This document shows, one piece after another, positions 1-6,398 of a stretch of DNA of 9,598 nucleotides. The DNA comes from Thermoplasmata archaeon (GTDB lineage: Bacteria > Actinomycetota > Acidimicrobiia > Acidimicrobiales > Acidimicrobiaceae). A program made the position numbers and the translations under genes. The stretch spans positions 1-9,598 of the forward strand of contig JAKBHQ010000157.1 of NCBI GenBank assembly GCA_021836665.1. The letters are read 5' to 3'. Position 1 is the first letter of the stretch. The number at the start of each line of letters is the position of its first letter. The notes under the pieces were generated by a model. It saw only the letters and a list, made by a program, of their open reading frames with translations, was not told the origin of the DNA and made no database searches.

Positions 1-265
1 CAGCGGGACTAGACGTAGAAACTCTATCGACCTACCGAGCGAGTCGTCCCTAGTCTGGACTAAGGTCCGCGAAGCACATGTTCCAGCACAAACGTTAACG
101 GCAACTTTACCAAAGCGATAAATCCGTTATAAACTTCAAATGCGCTGCTAAAGCCTCACATGGTCGATGACGGGCTCGCTCCACAAATGGTAACGCATTG
201 TTAGATCCGGTGGTGAAGAGTATCGGAATACTGGCGCGGCGAATCGGGTCCCTCAGACCGCCTCC
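1..265. other. Non-coding flank outside the island; no gene seen
   Basis: No open frame with a credible start or recognisable product was found on either strand, and no tRNA-like cloverleaf or rRNA fragment. A short imperfect hairpin (CCTAGTC/GACTAAGG, two-base loop) lies near positions 48-64, but no T-run follows it. If the neighbouring integration model is right, this is the original chromosomal DNA that once lay directly downstream of the CAU tRNA gene. Confidence 0.4.
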
Positions 266-316
266 CCGAAATCACCTCTGCTCAAGCCTCACGGCTTAAT
301 TGGTTCTGAACGGCAT

Positions 317-364
317 AAATGGTGGGCCCGGTGGGGATCGAACCCACGACCAAGGGATTATGAG
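317..364 (-). repeat. Left direct repeat: truncated tRNA 3' half (att-like site)
   Basis: This block matches 2412-2459 base for base. Read on the minus strand it gives the anticodon loop CTCATAA, the 3' anticodon strand, variable region, T arm, the 3' acceptor strand and an encoded CCA (CCA at 320-322). The 5' half is replaced by unrelated sequence from 365 upward, so no cloverleaf can form and this is not a functional tRNA. It most likely marks the chromosome-distal attachment site of the island. Confidence 0.8.
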
Positions 365-677
365 ATGGCCTGAAAGTGTCCGAACTGGTAGTCAAAGTGT
401 CGCAGCCTGTTCCGTAATTGCAGTTCCTGGCTTTGCAATCTGAAGGCCATTGAAACCCAGTAAGACTGGATGGGACGCTCTCGGACACATTTGTTGGGTG
501 GATTGTTGGGTGGACAAGCTTTCTCGATGAGCCGCCTGAGTAGATGCAAATTCGGGAAGTCAACTACCTCTCAGTCGAAACTTCTTGATCCACATTCAGG
601 TACGAGCAAGTCGGAAATGCCCTCCCCATCATATTTATAGTTGTAGTTGTGGTCTCGCACCGGCAAGTTGGGTAAGG
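365..677. other. Gene-free stretch inside the island with clustered short repeats
   Basis: No supported gene lies between the truncated tRNA and the abiEii stop. Seen: a perfect tandem repeat of TTGTTGGGTGGA (491-502 and 503-514); AAAGTGTC twice with 21-bp spacing (373-380 and 394-401); and GTGTCCGA (376-383) facing TCGGACAC (481-488). Their closeness to the att-like site suggests recombinase arm sites or directionality-factor sites, which is inference. Translations on the minus strand gave only short frames with no resemblance to an integrase C-terminus that I can recognise. Confidence 0.4.
491..514. repeat. Perfect 12-bp tandem repeat near the island end
   Basis: TTGTTGGGTGGA occurs twice with no gap. 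The last ten bases GGGTGGACAA (508-517) recur in opposite orientation at 2180-2189, just upstream of the abiE promoter. It could be a pair of recombinase arm sites; the 10-bp match alone could be chance. Confidence 0.6.
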
Positions 678-1541
678 CTAGGCCGTCTCGATTCTCCCGA
701 TCAAATCAACGACATCAGCAAATGCCTGGTCAAATGTCAACCCGACCTGTCTATCCTCTGCAAGACGTCGCCAGGTTTCTCGCCACGACGGCTGCTCTGA
801 AAGTACCGGTGGCCAGGAGTGCCTACCTCGGAGTTCAAAAATCTCCCTACAAGCAGCCGACAGAGCCGGATACTCCTCCAGTTCAACTAATTCCGCGATC
901 AAGAGAATGTCGTAAAGGTCCCTGACTCTAGTGTTCGGATGATCACCTGTGGGTGGCTCGGTGCATGCATGCAATTTTTGAGCAATCTGATACCTTGCTG
1001 GCAGAAATGCAATCTTCCCCGGATCAGGCAACTGAACTGGGGCTAGGGAAATCGCCACCCTGTGATATTCCGGGAAATCTAGGCTCGCGCCTTCAGCTGC
1101 CGACATCTCGAATGCCACAGTCGAAAAGGGTTTGGACTTGTACGCCAACTTTATCCTTGCCCTCCATGGCGGAGGAGTTATGCCAGCGCGAGTGATCTCT
1201 ACTTCGTCAGAGAGCACGCCCTCAAACCCAGACCAACCTCTAATAAGCGCGGACCGAAGAAGATCACGCGCTTCGATGATATCTCCACGAAATGCGGTAT
1301 CAAGATCGCTGGTCGTACGCGCCCGAGCGCCAAGACGCAATTGCAGTCCCCCACCACCCTTAATCACGAGTCTTGCTCTGCCATCTTCTCCAGGCAGTCC
1401 GTCAAGCATGGCCGCGATAGCCGTAAATCCCAAAAGACGACGCAAGCGACTCTGTCCGAGTCCAGATCCCTCTCGCACCCACACGTCAATTAGTCGTTCC
1501 AGGTGCTGTCGATCGCCTGGAATCCGATTACTTTCGCTCAC
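678..1541 (-). CDS. AbiEii/AbiGii-family nucleotidyltransferase toxin (type IV toxin-antitoxin)
   Basis: The 287-residue product fits the length of AbiEii-type toxins. The nucleotidyltransferase signature is visible as KGGGGLQLR (residues 61-69) followed by TSDLD (77-81), whose two aspartates (79 and 81) would bind metal. Further on, QKLHA (188-192) and RVRDLYD (205-211) match the conserved C-terminal helices of the DUF1814/AbiEii family. Known: these proteins are the toxic half of AbiE systems, and related toxins transfer nucleotides to RNA, some to tRNA 3' ends; the substrate here is unknown. The start is GTG at 1541, overlapping the antitoxin stop by four bases (GTGA), with a G-rich Shine-Dalgarno stretch a few bases upstream. 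The residue after KGG is usually Thr or Ser but is Gly here, a mild departure. No frameshift or truncation is seen, so the toxin is probably intact. Confidence 0.88.
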   Translation of the reverse strand: MSESNRIPGDRQHLERLIDVWVREGSGLGQSRLRRLLGFTAIAAMLDGLPGEDGRARLVIKGGGGLQLRLGARARTTSDLDTAFRGDIIEARDLLRSALIRGWSGFEGVLSDEVEITRAGITPPPWRARIKLAYKSKPFSTVAFEMSAAEGASLDFPEYHRVAISLAPVQLPDPGKIAFLPARYQIAQKLHACTEPPTGDHPNTRVRDLYDILLIAELVELEEYPALSAACREIFELRGRHSWPPVLSEQPSWRETWRRLAEDRQVGLTFDQAFADVVDLIGRIETA

Positions 1542-2095
1542 TTAGCCCCCTTCTCCTTATCATCAAGAGCTGCCAAAAGCTTCGCCGCGCGACGGGCTCC
1601 TATTAATTCACGCCGACTGGCCTTTGTAATGGCCTGGTCTATAAGGCTGCCGTCGACGCCCTCGTCCATGGCAATCTCAATTGCAAGAGAGGGAGAGACG
1701 ACCCGGATGTCATCTACTTCGTCGATTTGGTCTCTTGGAATATCTTTCCTCAAGAAGACGACATCCTTTCGAATTCGTCGTATCCTCAGACCCGGGGGTA
1801 CTATGACTTCGATCCGGCGTGGATTAACGTCAGCAAGGTCCCAAAGGTCAAGAGCAGCTTCGCCAGCGAGAACACCGTGGTCTCCAGCTAGAAGGACTGC
1901 CTCAGCGTAGTCGTCGTGAGGGCGATGCGGTACTAAGGAAATACGGTATAGACCTCGTTCTCGCTGCTCAGCACGACCTCGCAATGCAAGCGCCCGAAGT
2001 CGCTGAGGGTCAACTCCGACTCTTCGAGCATCCTGTACTGTCACATATCCGTGTTGCTGAATAGCAACCTCCAAGAGCACATCAAGCGCCGTCAT
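1538..2095 (-). CDS. AbiEi-like antitoxin and autorepressor (winged-helix N-terminus)
   Basis: The product is 185 residues from ATG at 2095. The N-terminus (ALDVLLEVAIQQHGYVTVQD, then ARRVGVDPQRLRALALRGR and GLYRISL) has the pattern of the AbiEi winged-helix antitoxin domain: a helix, then 'HGYVTVQDARRVGV', then a wing ending in 'RGLYRI'. The remainder would be the C-terminal antitoxin domain. Known: AbiEi proteins neutralise AbiEii without stable binding in characterised type IV systems and repress their own promoter by binding inverted repeats. The open frame extends upstream to 2179, but that would place a start within or before the predicted -10 box, so the ATG at 2095 is preferred; it also fits the usual family start. 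No strong Shine-Dalgarno precedes it. It is translationally coupled to the toxin by a 4-bp overlap. Confidence 0.85.
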   Translation of the reverse strand: MTALDVLLEVAIQQHGYVTVQDARRVGVDPQRLRALALRGRAEQRERGLYRISLVPHRPHDDYAEAVLLAGDHGVLAGEAALDLWDLADVNPRRIEVIVPPGLRIRRIRKDVVFLRKDIPRDQIDEVDDIRVVSPSLAIEIAMDEGVDGSLIDQAITKASRRELIGARRAAKLLAALDDKEKGAK

Positions 2096-2104
2096 GACAA
2101 TAGT

Positions 2105-2120
2105 GTACCCAATAACGAAC
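2105..2120 (-). promoter_or_regulatory. Possible second, degenerate operator in the abiE leader
   Basis: GTTCGTTATTGGGTAC on the minus strand matches the spacer inverted repeat at 12 of 16 positions, with the left arm and two following bases exact. The shared arm recurs 52 bp downstream, about five helical turns. Characterised AbiEi binds two operators cooperatively, so a weak second site fits, but with one good arm only it remains tentative. Confidence 0.35.
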
Positions 2121-2150
2121 TCTTTTACCAGATTTATTGTATATGATGCC

Positions 2151-2179
2151 ATTTTAGTTCGTATTAACGAACGGATCAA
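2151..2179 (-). promoter_or_regulatory. abiE promoter with operator-like inverted repeat in the spacer
   Basis: On the minus strand a -35 TTGATC (2174-2179) and a -10 TAAAAT (2151-2156) are separated by 17 bp. Sixteen of those bases are GTTCGTTAATACGAAC (2157-2172), an inverted repeat with 6-bp arms. The predicted transcript starts near 2144, about 50 bases before the antitoxin ATG. Occupation of this repeat would block RNA polymerase, as expected for AbiEi negative autoregulation. The boxes are read by eye and untested. Confidence 0.6.
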
Positions 2180-2411
2180 TTGTCCACCCCAAGCGCATAT
2201 AAGTCAGAGTAAGTGGGCCGACATAAGGCTTCAAGGGAGATGACCTTCAAATTCCACTCTGGTAGCCCAAATTTAGGGCATAACTGAAAATCATGGCTCA
2301 AGAACTAGAGGATGGCCAGAACCCACATGCATCCCTAGTAGTCTCGCAAAGTTGGGTTTTCCGAAGTCACAGCTGTCCGAAGCCTACAACTTAATTAGCT
2401 CTGACCAGCAC

Positions 2412-2490
<79 letters not shown>

Positions 2491-2522
2491 AAGCAAAAAT
2501 GCAAAAATGTAGACAAGTGTCG

Positions 2523-2595
2523 CTCCGGGGGAGAGACTCGAACTCTCAACCACACGATTAACAGTCGCGTGCTCTGCCAATTGAGCTACCCCGGA
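2523..2595 (-). tRNA. tRNA-Asn (GUU anticodon)
   Basis: On the minus strand the cloverleaf has acceptor TCCGGGG/CCCCGGA, D stem GCTC/GAGC, anticodon stem CGCGA/TCGTG (one G-U), loop CTGTTAA with anticodon GTT, and T stem GAGAG/CTCTC with loop TTCGAGT. The discriminator is G, as usual for tRNA-Asn. No CCA is encoded (the next bases are CG), unlike the adjacent CAU tRNA. It lies 46 bp after the sigma-factor stop with no clear intrinsic terminator between, so it may be transcribed with dnaG and the sigma gene. Confidence 0.95.
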
Positions 2596-2641
2596 ATCTC
2601 AAACGAGGCTAGCCGCTCTCAATCAAGATCAGCGCGCCTTT

Positions 2642-3568
2642 TTACCCATCGAGTAGACCCTTCAGCTCTTTATTTATCCTTGGGTCGCGAAGGCGCATTA
2701 TGGCCTTCTGCTCAAGTTGCCTGATACGTTCCCTGGAGATTTGATGTTCTTCACTAGTTTCATCAATGGAATGAGGTCTGTCGGATCCCACGCCAAATCG
2801 AAACTTCATTATCTCCTGCTCTCTGTCGGTAAGGAAACTCAACGCTTCATTTACCACGGCAGAAACGACCTCTTTATCAAGAGCATCGAACTGGCCCTCA
2901 GAATCCTCATCCTTGATAAGGTCCCCAAGCGAAAGCGACTCAGAATTCGCCCCAGCTGGAGATTCCAGAGAAAGCGTGTCACGGCTCAACTGAAGCAGTT
3001 CGTTGACTTTATGTACATCAGTTCCAACGGCCTTGGCTAACTCCTCCGATGTCGGCTCTCGCTCTAGATCTTGAACTAGCTGCCTCCGTACCCTGAAAAT
3101 CTCATTCAAAAGTTCCGATGCGTGAGCCGGCATTCGAATCGCCCTGACTTGCTCCCCAACACCCTTTGCAATTGCTTGACGAATCCACCAGGTGGCGTAT
3201 GTTGAGAACCGAAATCCCCTACCTGGATCGTACTTCTCGACTGCACGCATGAGACCAAGATTGCCTTCTTGAATCAGATCCTGGAAGCCGAGACCCCTGC
3301 CTCGATAACTTTTCGCAATAGACACCACAAGCCTCAAATTGGCTTTGGTGAGCCTCTCCCGAGCTTCATCACCAAGTTTGATAAGTTCCTCATCACCATC
3401 TAGGGACGCACTCGAATTGAGCCGCTCCTTAGCTTGGTTACCTGCTGCCAAAGCTTGTGCTAGCTCTATCTCTTCGGCAGCAGAAAGCAGGGCGGTAGCA
3501 CCAATCTCCTTAAGATATGAGCGAACTGTATCATCGCCAAACTTTCCGTCAAGATTAGATGAGCTCAT
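2642..3568 (-). CDS. RNA polymerase sigma factor, RpoD/SigA (sigma-70) family
   Basis: The 308-residue protein directs RNA polymerase core enzyme to promoters. Region 1.2 is seen at residues 12-42 (DTVRSYLKEIG), region 2 at about 73-140 with LIQEGNLGLMRAVEKYD and FRFSTYATWWIRQAI (melting and -10 recognition), region 3 to about 210, and region 4 at about 246-300 with LTDREQEIMKFRFG and the -35-binding helix SRERIRQLEQKA. The ATG at 3568 has AGAGG six bases upstream and overlaps the dnaG end by 14 bp, arguing for co-translation. Region 1.1 is absent, and the first helix of the region-4 HTH reads SIDETSEEHQ, where 'LEEVGEEFG'-like sequence is usual. The 'RAIRMPAHASEL' segment also departs from 'RTIRIPVHM'. 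It may be the primary factor, given its place beside dnaG, or a group-2 SigB-like factor. Confidence 0.92.
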   Translation of the reverse strand: MSSSNLDGKFGDDTVRSYLKEIGATALLSAAEEIELAQALAAGNQAKERLNSSASLDGDEELIKLGDEARERLTKANLRLVVSIAKSYRGRGLGFQDLIQEGNLGLMRAVEKYDPGRGFRFSTYATWWIRQAIAKGVGEQVRAIRMPAHASELLNEIFRVRRQLVQDLEREPTSEELAKAVGTDVHKVNELLQLSRDTLSLESPAGANSESLSLGDLIKDEDSEGQFDALDKEVVSAVVNEALSFLTDREQEIMKFRFGVGSDRPHSIDETSEEHQISRERIRQLEQKAIMRLRDPRINKELKGLLDG

Positions 3569-5417
3569 TATGTTCCTCTAGCTCTGCCTCGCCGGCGAAT
3601 ATCCGCTTTTTCCCGAGCCAAGATATAAGCATCCCACACGCGACGTCGCGCTTAGGCGAGTCTCTAAGCTGTTCGACCCACATTCTCACTTCGCCAATCT
3701 CGCCTACCACTTTCTGCAATTGTGCACCATCAAAATCTCGAGACCTAATCCTGGAGGAAAGTCTCCTTATTTCACGTGTTGCAGCGACTTCAACTTGACG
3801 AGAAACCACATCGAGAGGATCAACTTCTCTCTCTTCACTCGCCAATTCAAAAAATAAACGAGCCACCTCGCCGCCCTTGTCTTCCACAGCGATGGCGGCT
3901 TCTTTAACGCTCTCTGCCCTAGCCATGAGTTGGGCCAAACTCACCTGAGCGTCCTCCTCAAAAAGCTCCGGAATTATAAACTCAGAGTAGACCTTGGGAT
4001 CGTGAACAAGCAGCCTTAGTGATTCGATAGCTGGCCTGGCGGCCCTATGCCTATGGGAACGTAACGATCCAGCCCTCATCAAAGCGACCCCGTTCCCGCC
4101 AGTGGCGGAGTGCTGAGCCCTTGATTGAAGGTCCCGATACCTAGATTCGACGCTTTTTAGATCTAAACCCGAAAGGCTAGCTATCGAGGAGACGTAATCA
4201 TTTCGAACTAGCGGATTAGGATGCTCAGCAACAAGCGCCAATGCAGCATCGGCCGCTCGTGCCCGGCCCTCCGACGTCGTCAGATCGCCCTTATCAATGA
4301 CCCGTTCAACGCGAAACCTCAAAAACGGTTTTGATTCGCTAACCGCTTTCACCAGCGATGCTGGATCTTTGACCCCTATTTCAGCGGGGTCCTTCCCCCC
4401 CGGTAGGGAGGCCACATAGAGCTCAACATTGTGCTTATTTTCAAACTGATAGAGCCTTTCGATCGCATCTTGGCCTGCCTTATCGGCATCGTAAGAAAGA
4501 ACTATCCGTTTGGCAAAGTTCTTCAACCTCTCAAAGTGTTCCTGAGACAGCGCAGTGCCGCAGGTCGCGACTGCATTACGGATTCCAGACTGATGCATTA
4601 CGATGACGTCCGTATATCCCTCACAAACCACCACTTCGCCATTCTTGACAATCTCAGATTTGGCTAAATCAAGGCCATAGAGCACTCGGCGCTTGGAATA
4701 GAGCAGAGTCTCTGGAGAGTTTTTGTACTTTGGAGGCTGCGATTGGTCCGGCTGTAATGACTTCAATGCATCCGGAAGTATTCTTCCGCCAAATCCTATT
4801 ACCGCCCCCGAAGTATCACGGATCGGAAATACAATGCGGGAACGCAGGTAATCTCTAAGGTTTCCACTCTGGTCCTGATAACCAAGGCCAGCCTCAACTA
4901 CCAAGTCCGCGGGAAACTTAAGTATCTGTCCGATATTAAATCGAGCTGACGGCGACCAACCGATCTGGAAGGTATCCCAACAAGCCTGCTCGATCCCCCT
5001 TGATGCCAGATACTCTCTTGCCTGCTGGCCCCCCTTATCATCCTTAAGCGACTCGACGAAGTACTCACTCGCCCGCTCCAGCAGCCGATGCAATGATGCC
5101 CGCCTCTCCGCGCTCTTTGAGTCGTAGCCCGAATCTTTGGAAAGGGTTATGCCAGCCTTTTCGGCCAGTATTGAAAGTGCTTCGACGAAGTTCACACGGC
5201 TGGTTTCCTTGACGAAGGTTATGGCATTCCCTTTGGCTTGACAACCAAAGCAGTAATAGACACCATCCTCCTGATTAACCGAAAACGAAGCAGTATCTTC
5301 CGAATGAAAAGGGCATAGTCCGACCCACCGCCGACCGCTTCTTTTAAGAGTCACGTGTTCGGTTATAAGCGCCACGATGTCTGTGGCGTCTAAAACCCTC
5401 TCCACATCGTCAGCCAA
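3555..5417 (-). CDS. dnaG: DNA primase DnaG
   Basis: The 620-residue product, a normal length for the family, makes RNA primers for the replication fork and acts with the replicative helicase. A CHC2 zinc finger is visible (C35, H38, C56, C59). The RNA polymerase core carries PKYKNSPET (about 229-237) and LYGLDLAK, then the TOPRIM motifs EGYTD (266-270) and YDADKAGQDA (D310 and D312), which bind catalytic metals. The last 190 or so residues are the poorly conserved helicase-binding region. The start is TTG at 5417: an in-frame TGA lies just upstream (inside the TGAGG Shine-Dalgarno), no ATG is nearby, and the first residues align with the family pattern. GAGG is only four bases from the TTG, slightly close. 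The gene overlaps the sigma-factor start, forming a dnaG-sigma operon, and diverges from the B12-binding regulator across 93 bp. Confidence 0.97.
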   Translation of the reverse strand: MADDVERVLDATDIVALITEHVTLKRSGRRWVGLCPFHSEDTASFSVNQEDGVYYCFGCQAKGNAITFVKETSRVNFVEALSILAEKAGITLSKDSGYDSKSAERRASLHRLLERASEYFVESLKDDKGGQQAREYLASRGIEQACWDTFQIGWSPSARFNIGQILKFPADLVVEAGLGYQDQSGNLRDYLRSRIVFPIRDTSGAVIGFGGRILPDALKSLQPDQSQPPKYKNSPETLLYSKRRVLYGLDLAKSEIVKNGEVVVCEGYTDVIVMHQSGIRNAVATCGTALSQEHFERLKNFAKRIVLSYDADKAGQDAIERLYQFENKHNVELYVASLPGGKDPAEIGVKDPASLVKAVSESKPFLRFRVERVIDKGDLTTSEGRARAADAALALVAEHPNPLVRNDYVSSIASLSGLDLKSVESRYRDLQSRAQHSATGGNGVALMRAGSLRSHRHRAARPAIESLRLLVHDPKVYSEFIIPELFEEDAQVSLAQLMARAESVKEAAIAVEDKGGEVARLFFELASEEREVDPLDVVSRQVEVAATREIRRLSSRIRSRDFDGAQLQKVVGEIGEVRMWVEQLRDSPKRDVACGMLISWLGKKRIFAGEAELEEHNELI

Positions 5418-5453
5418 TGGACCTCACAATTCCGATAAGACTTGCCACAAATC

Positions 5454-5482
5454 ATTCTAGAAGCTTCGCAGATGCCTGAAAA
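5454..5482 (-). promoter_or_regulatory. Predicted promoter of the dnaG-sigma operon
   Basis: On the minus strand -10 TAGAAT (5454-5459) and -35 TTTTCA (5477-5482) are 17 bp apart, placing the transcript start near 5447 and leaving a leader of about 30 bases before the TTG start. Two overlapping perfect palindromes, TTCTAGAA (5455-5462) and GAAGCTTC (5460-5467), cover the -10 and part of the spacer and could be repressor sites. Positions are by eye. Confidence 0.45.
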
Positions 5483-5510
5483 TATCTCCAAATTTGCGTA
5501 ACCTGTAAAA
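5476..5510 (+). promoter_or_regulatory. Predicted leaderless promoter of the B12-binding regulator
   Basis: -35 CTGAAA (5476-5481) and -10 TAACCT (5499-5504) have 17-bp spacing. The -10 fits the TANNNT pattern and ends six bases before the GTG start, so the transcript would begin at the start codon. No Shine-Dalgarno precedes the GTG, which fits a leaderless message. The -35 shares bases 5477-5481 with the predicted dnaG -35. Confidence 0.4.
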
Positions 5511-6296
5511 GTGGAGTTAAAAGAGGCGGCGCAAAAACTAGGGGTCCACTATCAGACAGCATACAGATGGATTAGGGCTGGACAACTAAAGGCCTACAAA
5601 GTGGGCAATACATATCAGGTCACATCCGAAGACCTCCTCGATTGCCTCAGTAAACGAAACTGCCCAATAGCCCCTCCAAGCGGTATAAAGGTCAGAAACT
5701 GGGAGCACCAAGCCTCACGACTCATGGAATATCTGCTATGCGGCAACGAAGCCGGGGCTAGGGCCCTCATCCTTAAAGTTGCAGAAGGTGGCGCTGAAAT
5801 TATCGCCGCCTCCGAAAACCTTATTAGCCCGGTCTTTCGTGAACTCGGCGAGATGTGGTCAACAGGAAAGATCACTATTGCATCTGAACACAGAGCTACC
5901 GCTATATGCGAAAGAGCCCTAGCTTGCATGATGCAGAACCTACGAGGGCGACCAAGGGGTATCGCTGTCATAGGTACCCCGCCAGGCGACCAGCACTCCC
6001 TGCCCACCTCTATGGCCACGGCTGCACTTCGAAGCCAAAGATGGTTAGTCCACCATATCGGGACCCAAGTCCCTCCCGAGGACTTCATTTTCATCGCCAA
6101 GGAGGTCGCCGCTACTTTGATAGTGGTGACTTTGACCCACACGCCAGCCTTGGATCAGGCGAACCAAATCGAAACTCTTGCCAAAACACAAGGCATTCGT
6201 TCCCTTGTTGGCGCACCAGGTATGACTATTAGAACGCTGGTAGAATTGGCCAACGCTCGGCCAATCGTAGATAACTCTATCGCTGCAATTCCTTGA
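5511..6296 (+). CDS. CarH-like cobalamin-binding transcriptional regulator (excisionase/MerR-type HTH)
   Basis: The 261-residue protein starts at GTG 5511. Residues 1-48 form an excisionase/MerR-type HTH (LKEAAQKLGVHYQTAYRWIR, then GQLKAYKVG and a DLLDCL helix). Residues 65-145 are a helical domain with W116, nine residues, then E126-H127: the W-x9-EH signature of CarH photoreceptors, where His is the upper cobalt ligand of adenosylcobalamin and light breaks the Co-C bond. Residues 149-250 look like a B12-binding Rossmann fold with D160-Q-H162, H162 being the expected lower ligand. Departures: Gly of DxHxxG is Pro165, and the later SxL and GG motifs read TLT (207-209) and GA (234-235). Known: CarH/LitR proteins repress genes in the dark with AdoB12 bound. 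It diverges from dnaG and converges on the HD-GYP gene, so either may be a target; this is inference. It could alternatively sense B12 only. Confidence 0.8.
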   Translation: MELKEAAQKLGVHYQTAYRWIRAGQLKAYKVGNTYQVTSEDLLDCLSKRNCPIAPPSGIKVRNWEHQASRLMEYLLCGNEAGARALILKVAEGGAEIIAASENLISPVFRELGEMWSTGKITIASEHRATAICERALACMMQNLRGRPRGIAVIGTPPGDQHSLPTSMATAALRSQRWLVHHIGTQVPPEDFIFIAKEVAATLIVVTLTHTPALDQANQIETLAKTQGIRSLVGAPGMTIRTLVELANARPIVDNSIAAIP

Positions 6297-6398
6297 CAAC
6301 TCTGGTCACAAAATCAATAGCTAACTTTGGCTTACAGAAATATGGTCCAAGTGTCGCCCAGCCAACGGTCGATTCGACTCGTCGGAATGGTCAGTTAC
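6297..6398. other. Convergent intergenic gap; no clear terminator
   Basis: About 100 bp separates the stops of the CarH-like gene and the HD-GYP gene. No G+C-rich hairpin followed by a T-run was found in either direction. The 9-mer GACTCGTCG at 6376-6384 repeats at 6410-6418 inside the HD-GYP tail, where it is part of a 13-bp palindrome; its role is unclear. Confidence 0.3.

Noticed and set aside
282..563. 93-codon minus-strand frame over the truncated tRNA, and a 63-codon frame beside it
   Set aside because: Part of the first translation is tRNA sequence, it needs a TTG start, and neither resembles an integrase tail or any known protein.
1132..1545. 137-codon plus-strand frame
   Set aside because: It lies fully antisense to the well-supported AbiEii gene and has a low-complexity, Ser/Arg/Pro-rich translation.
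508..2189. Inverted 10-bp match GGGTGGACAA (508-517) with TTGTCCACCC (2180-2189) as terminal repeats of a transposon
   Set aside because: The match is too short to exceed chance, there is no transposase, and the ends do not coincide with the tRNA-derived repeat.
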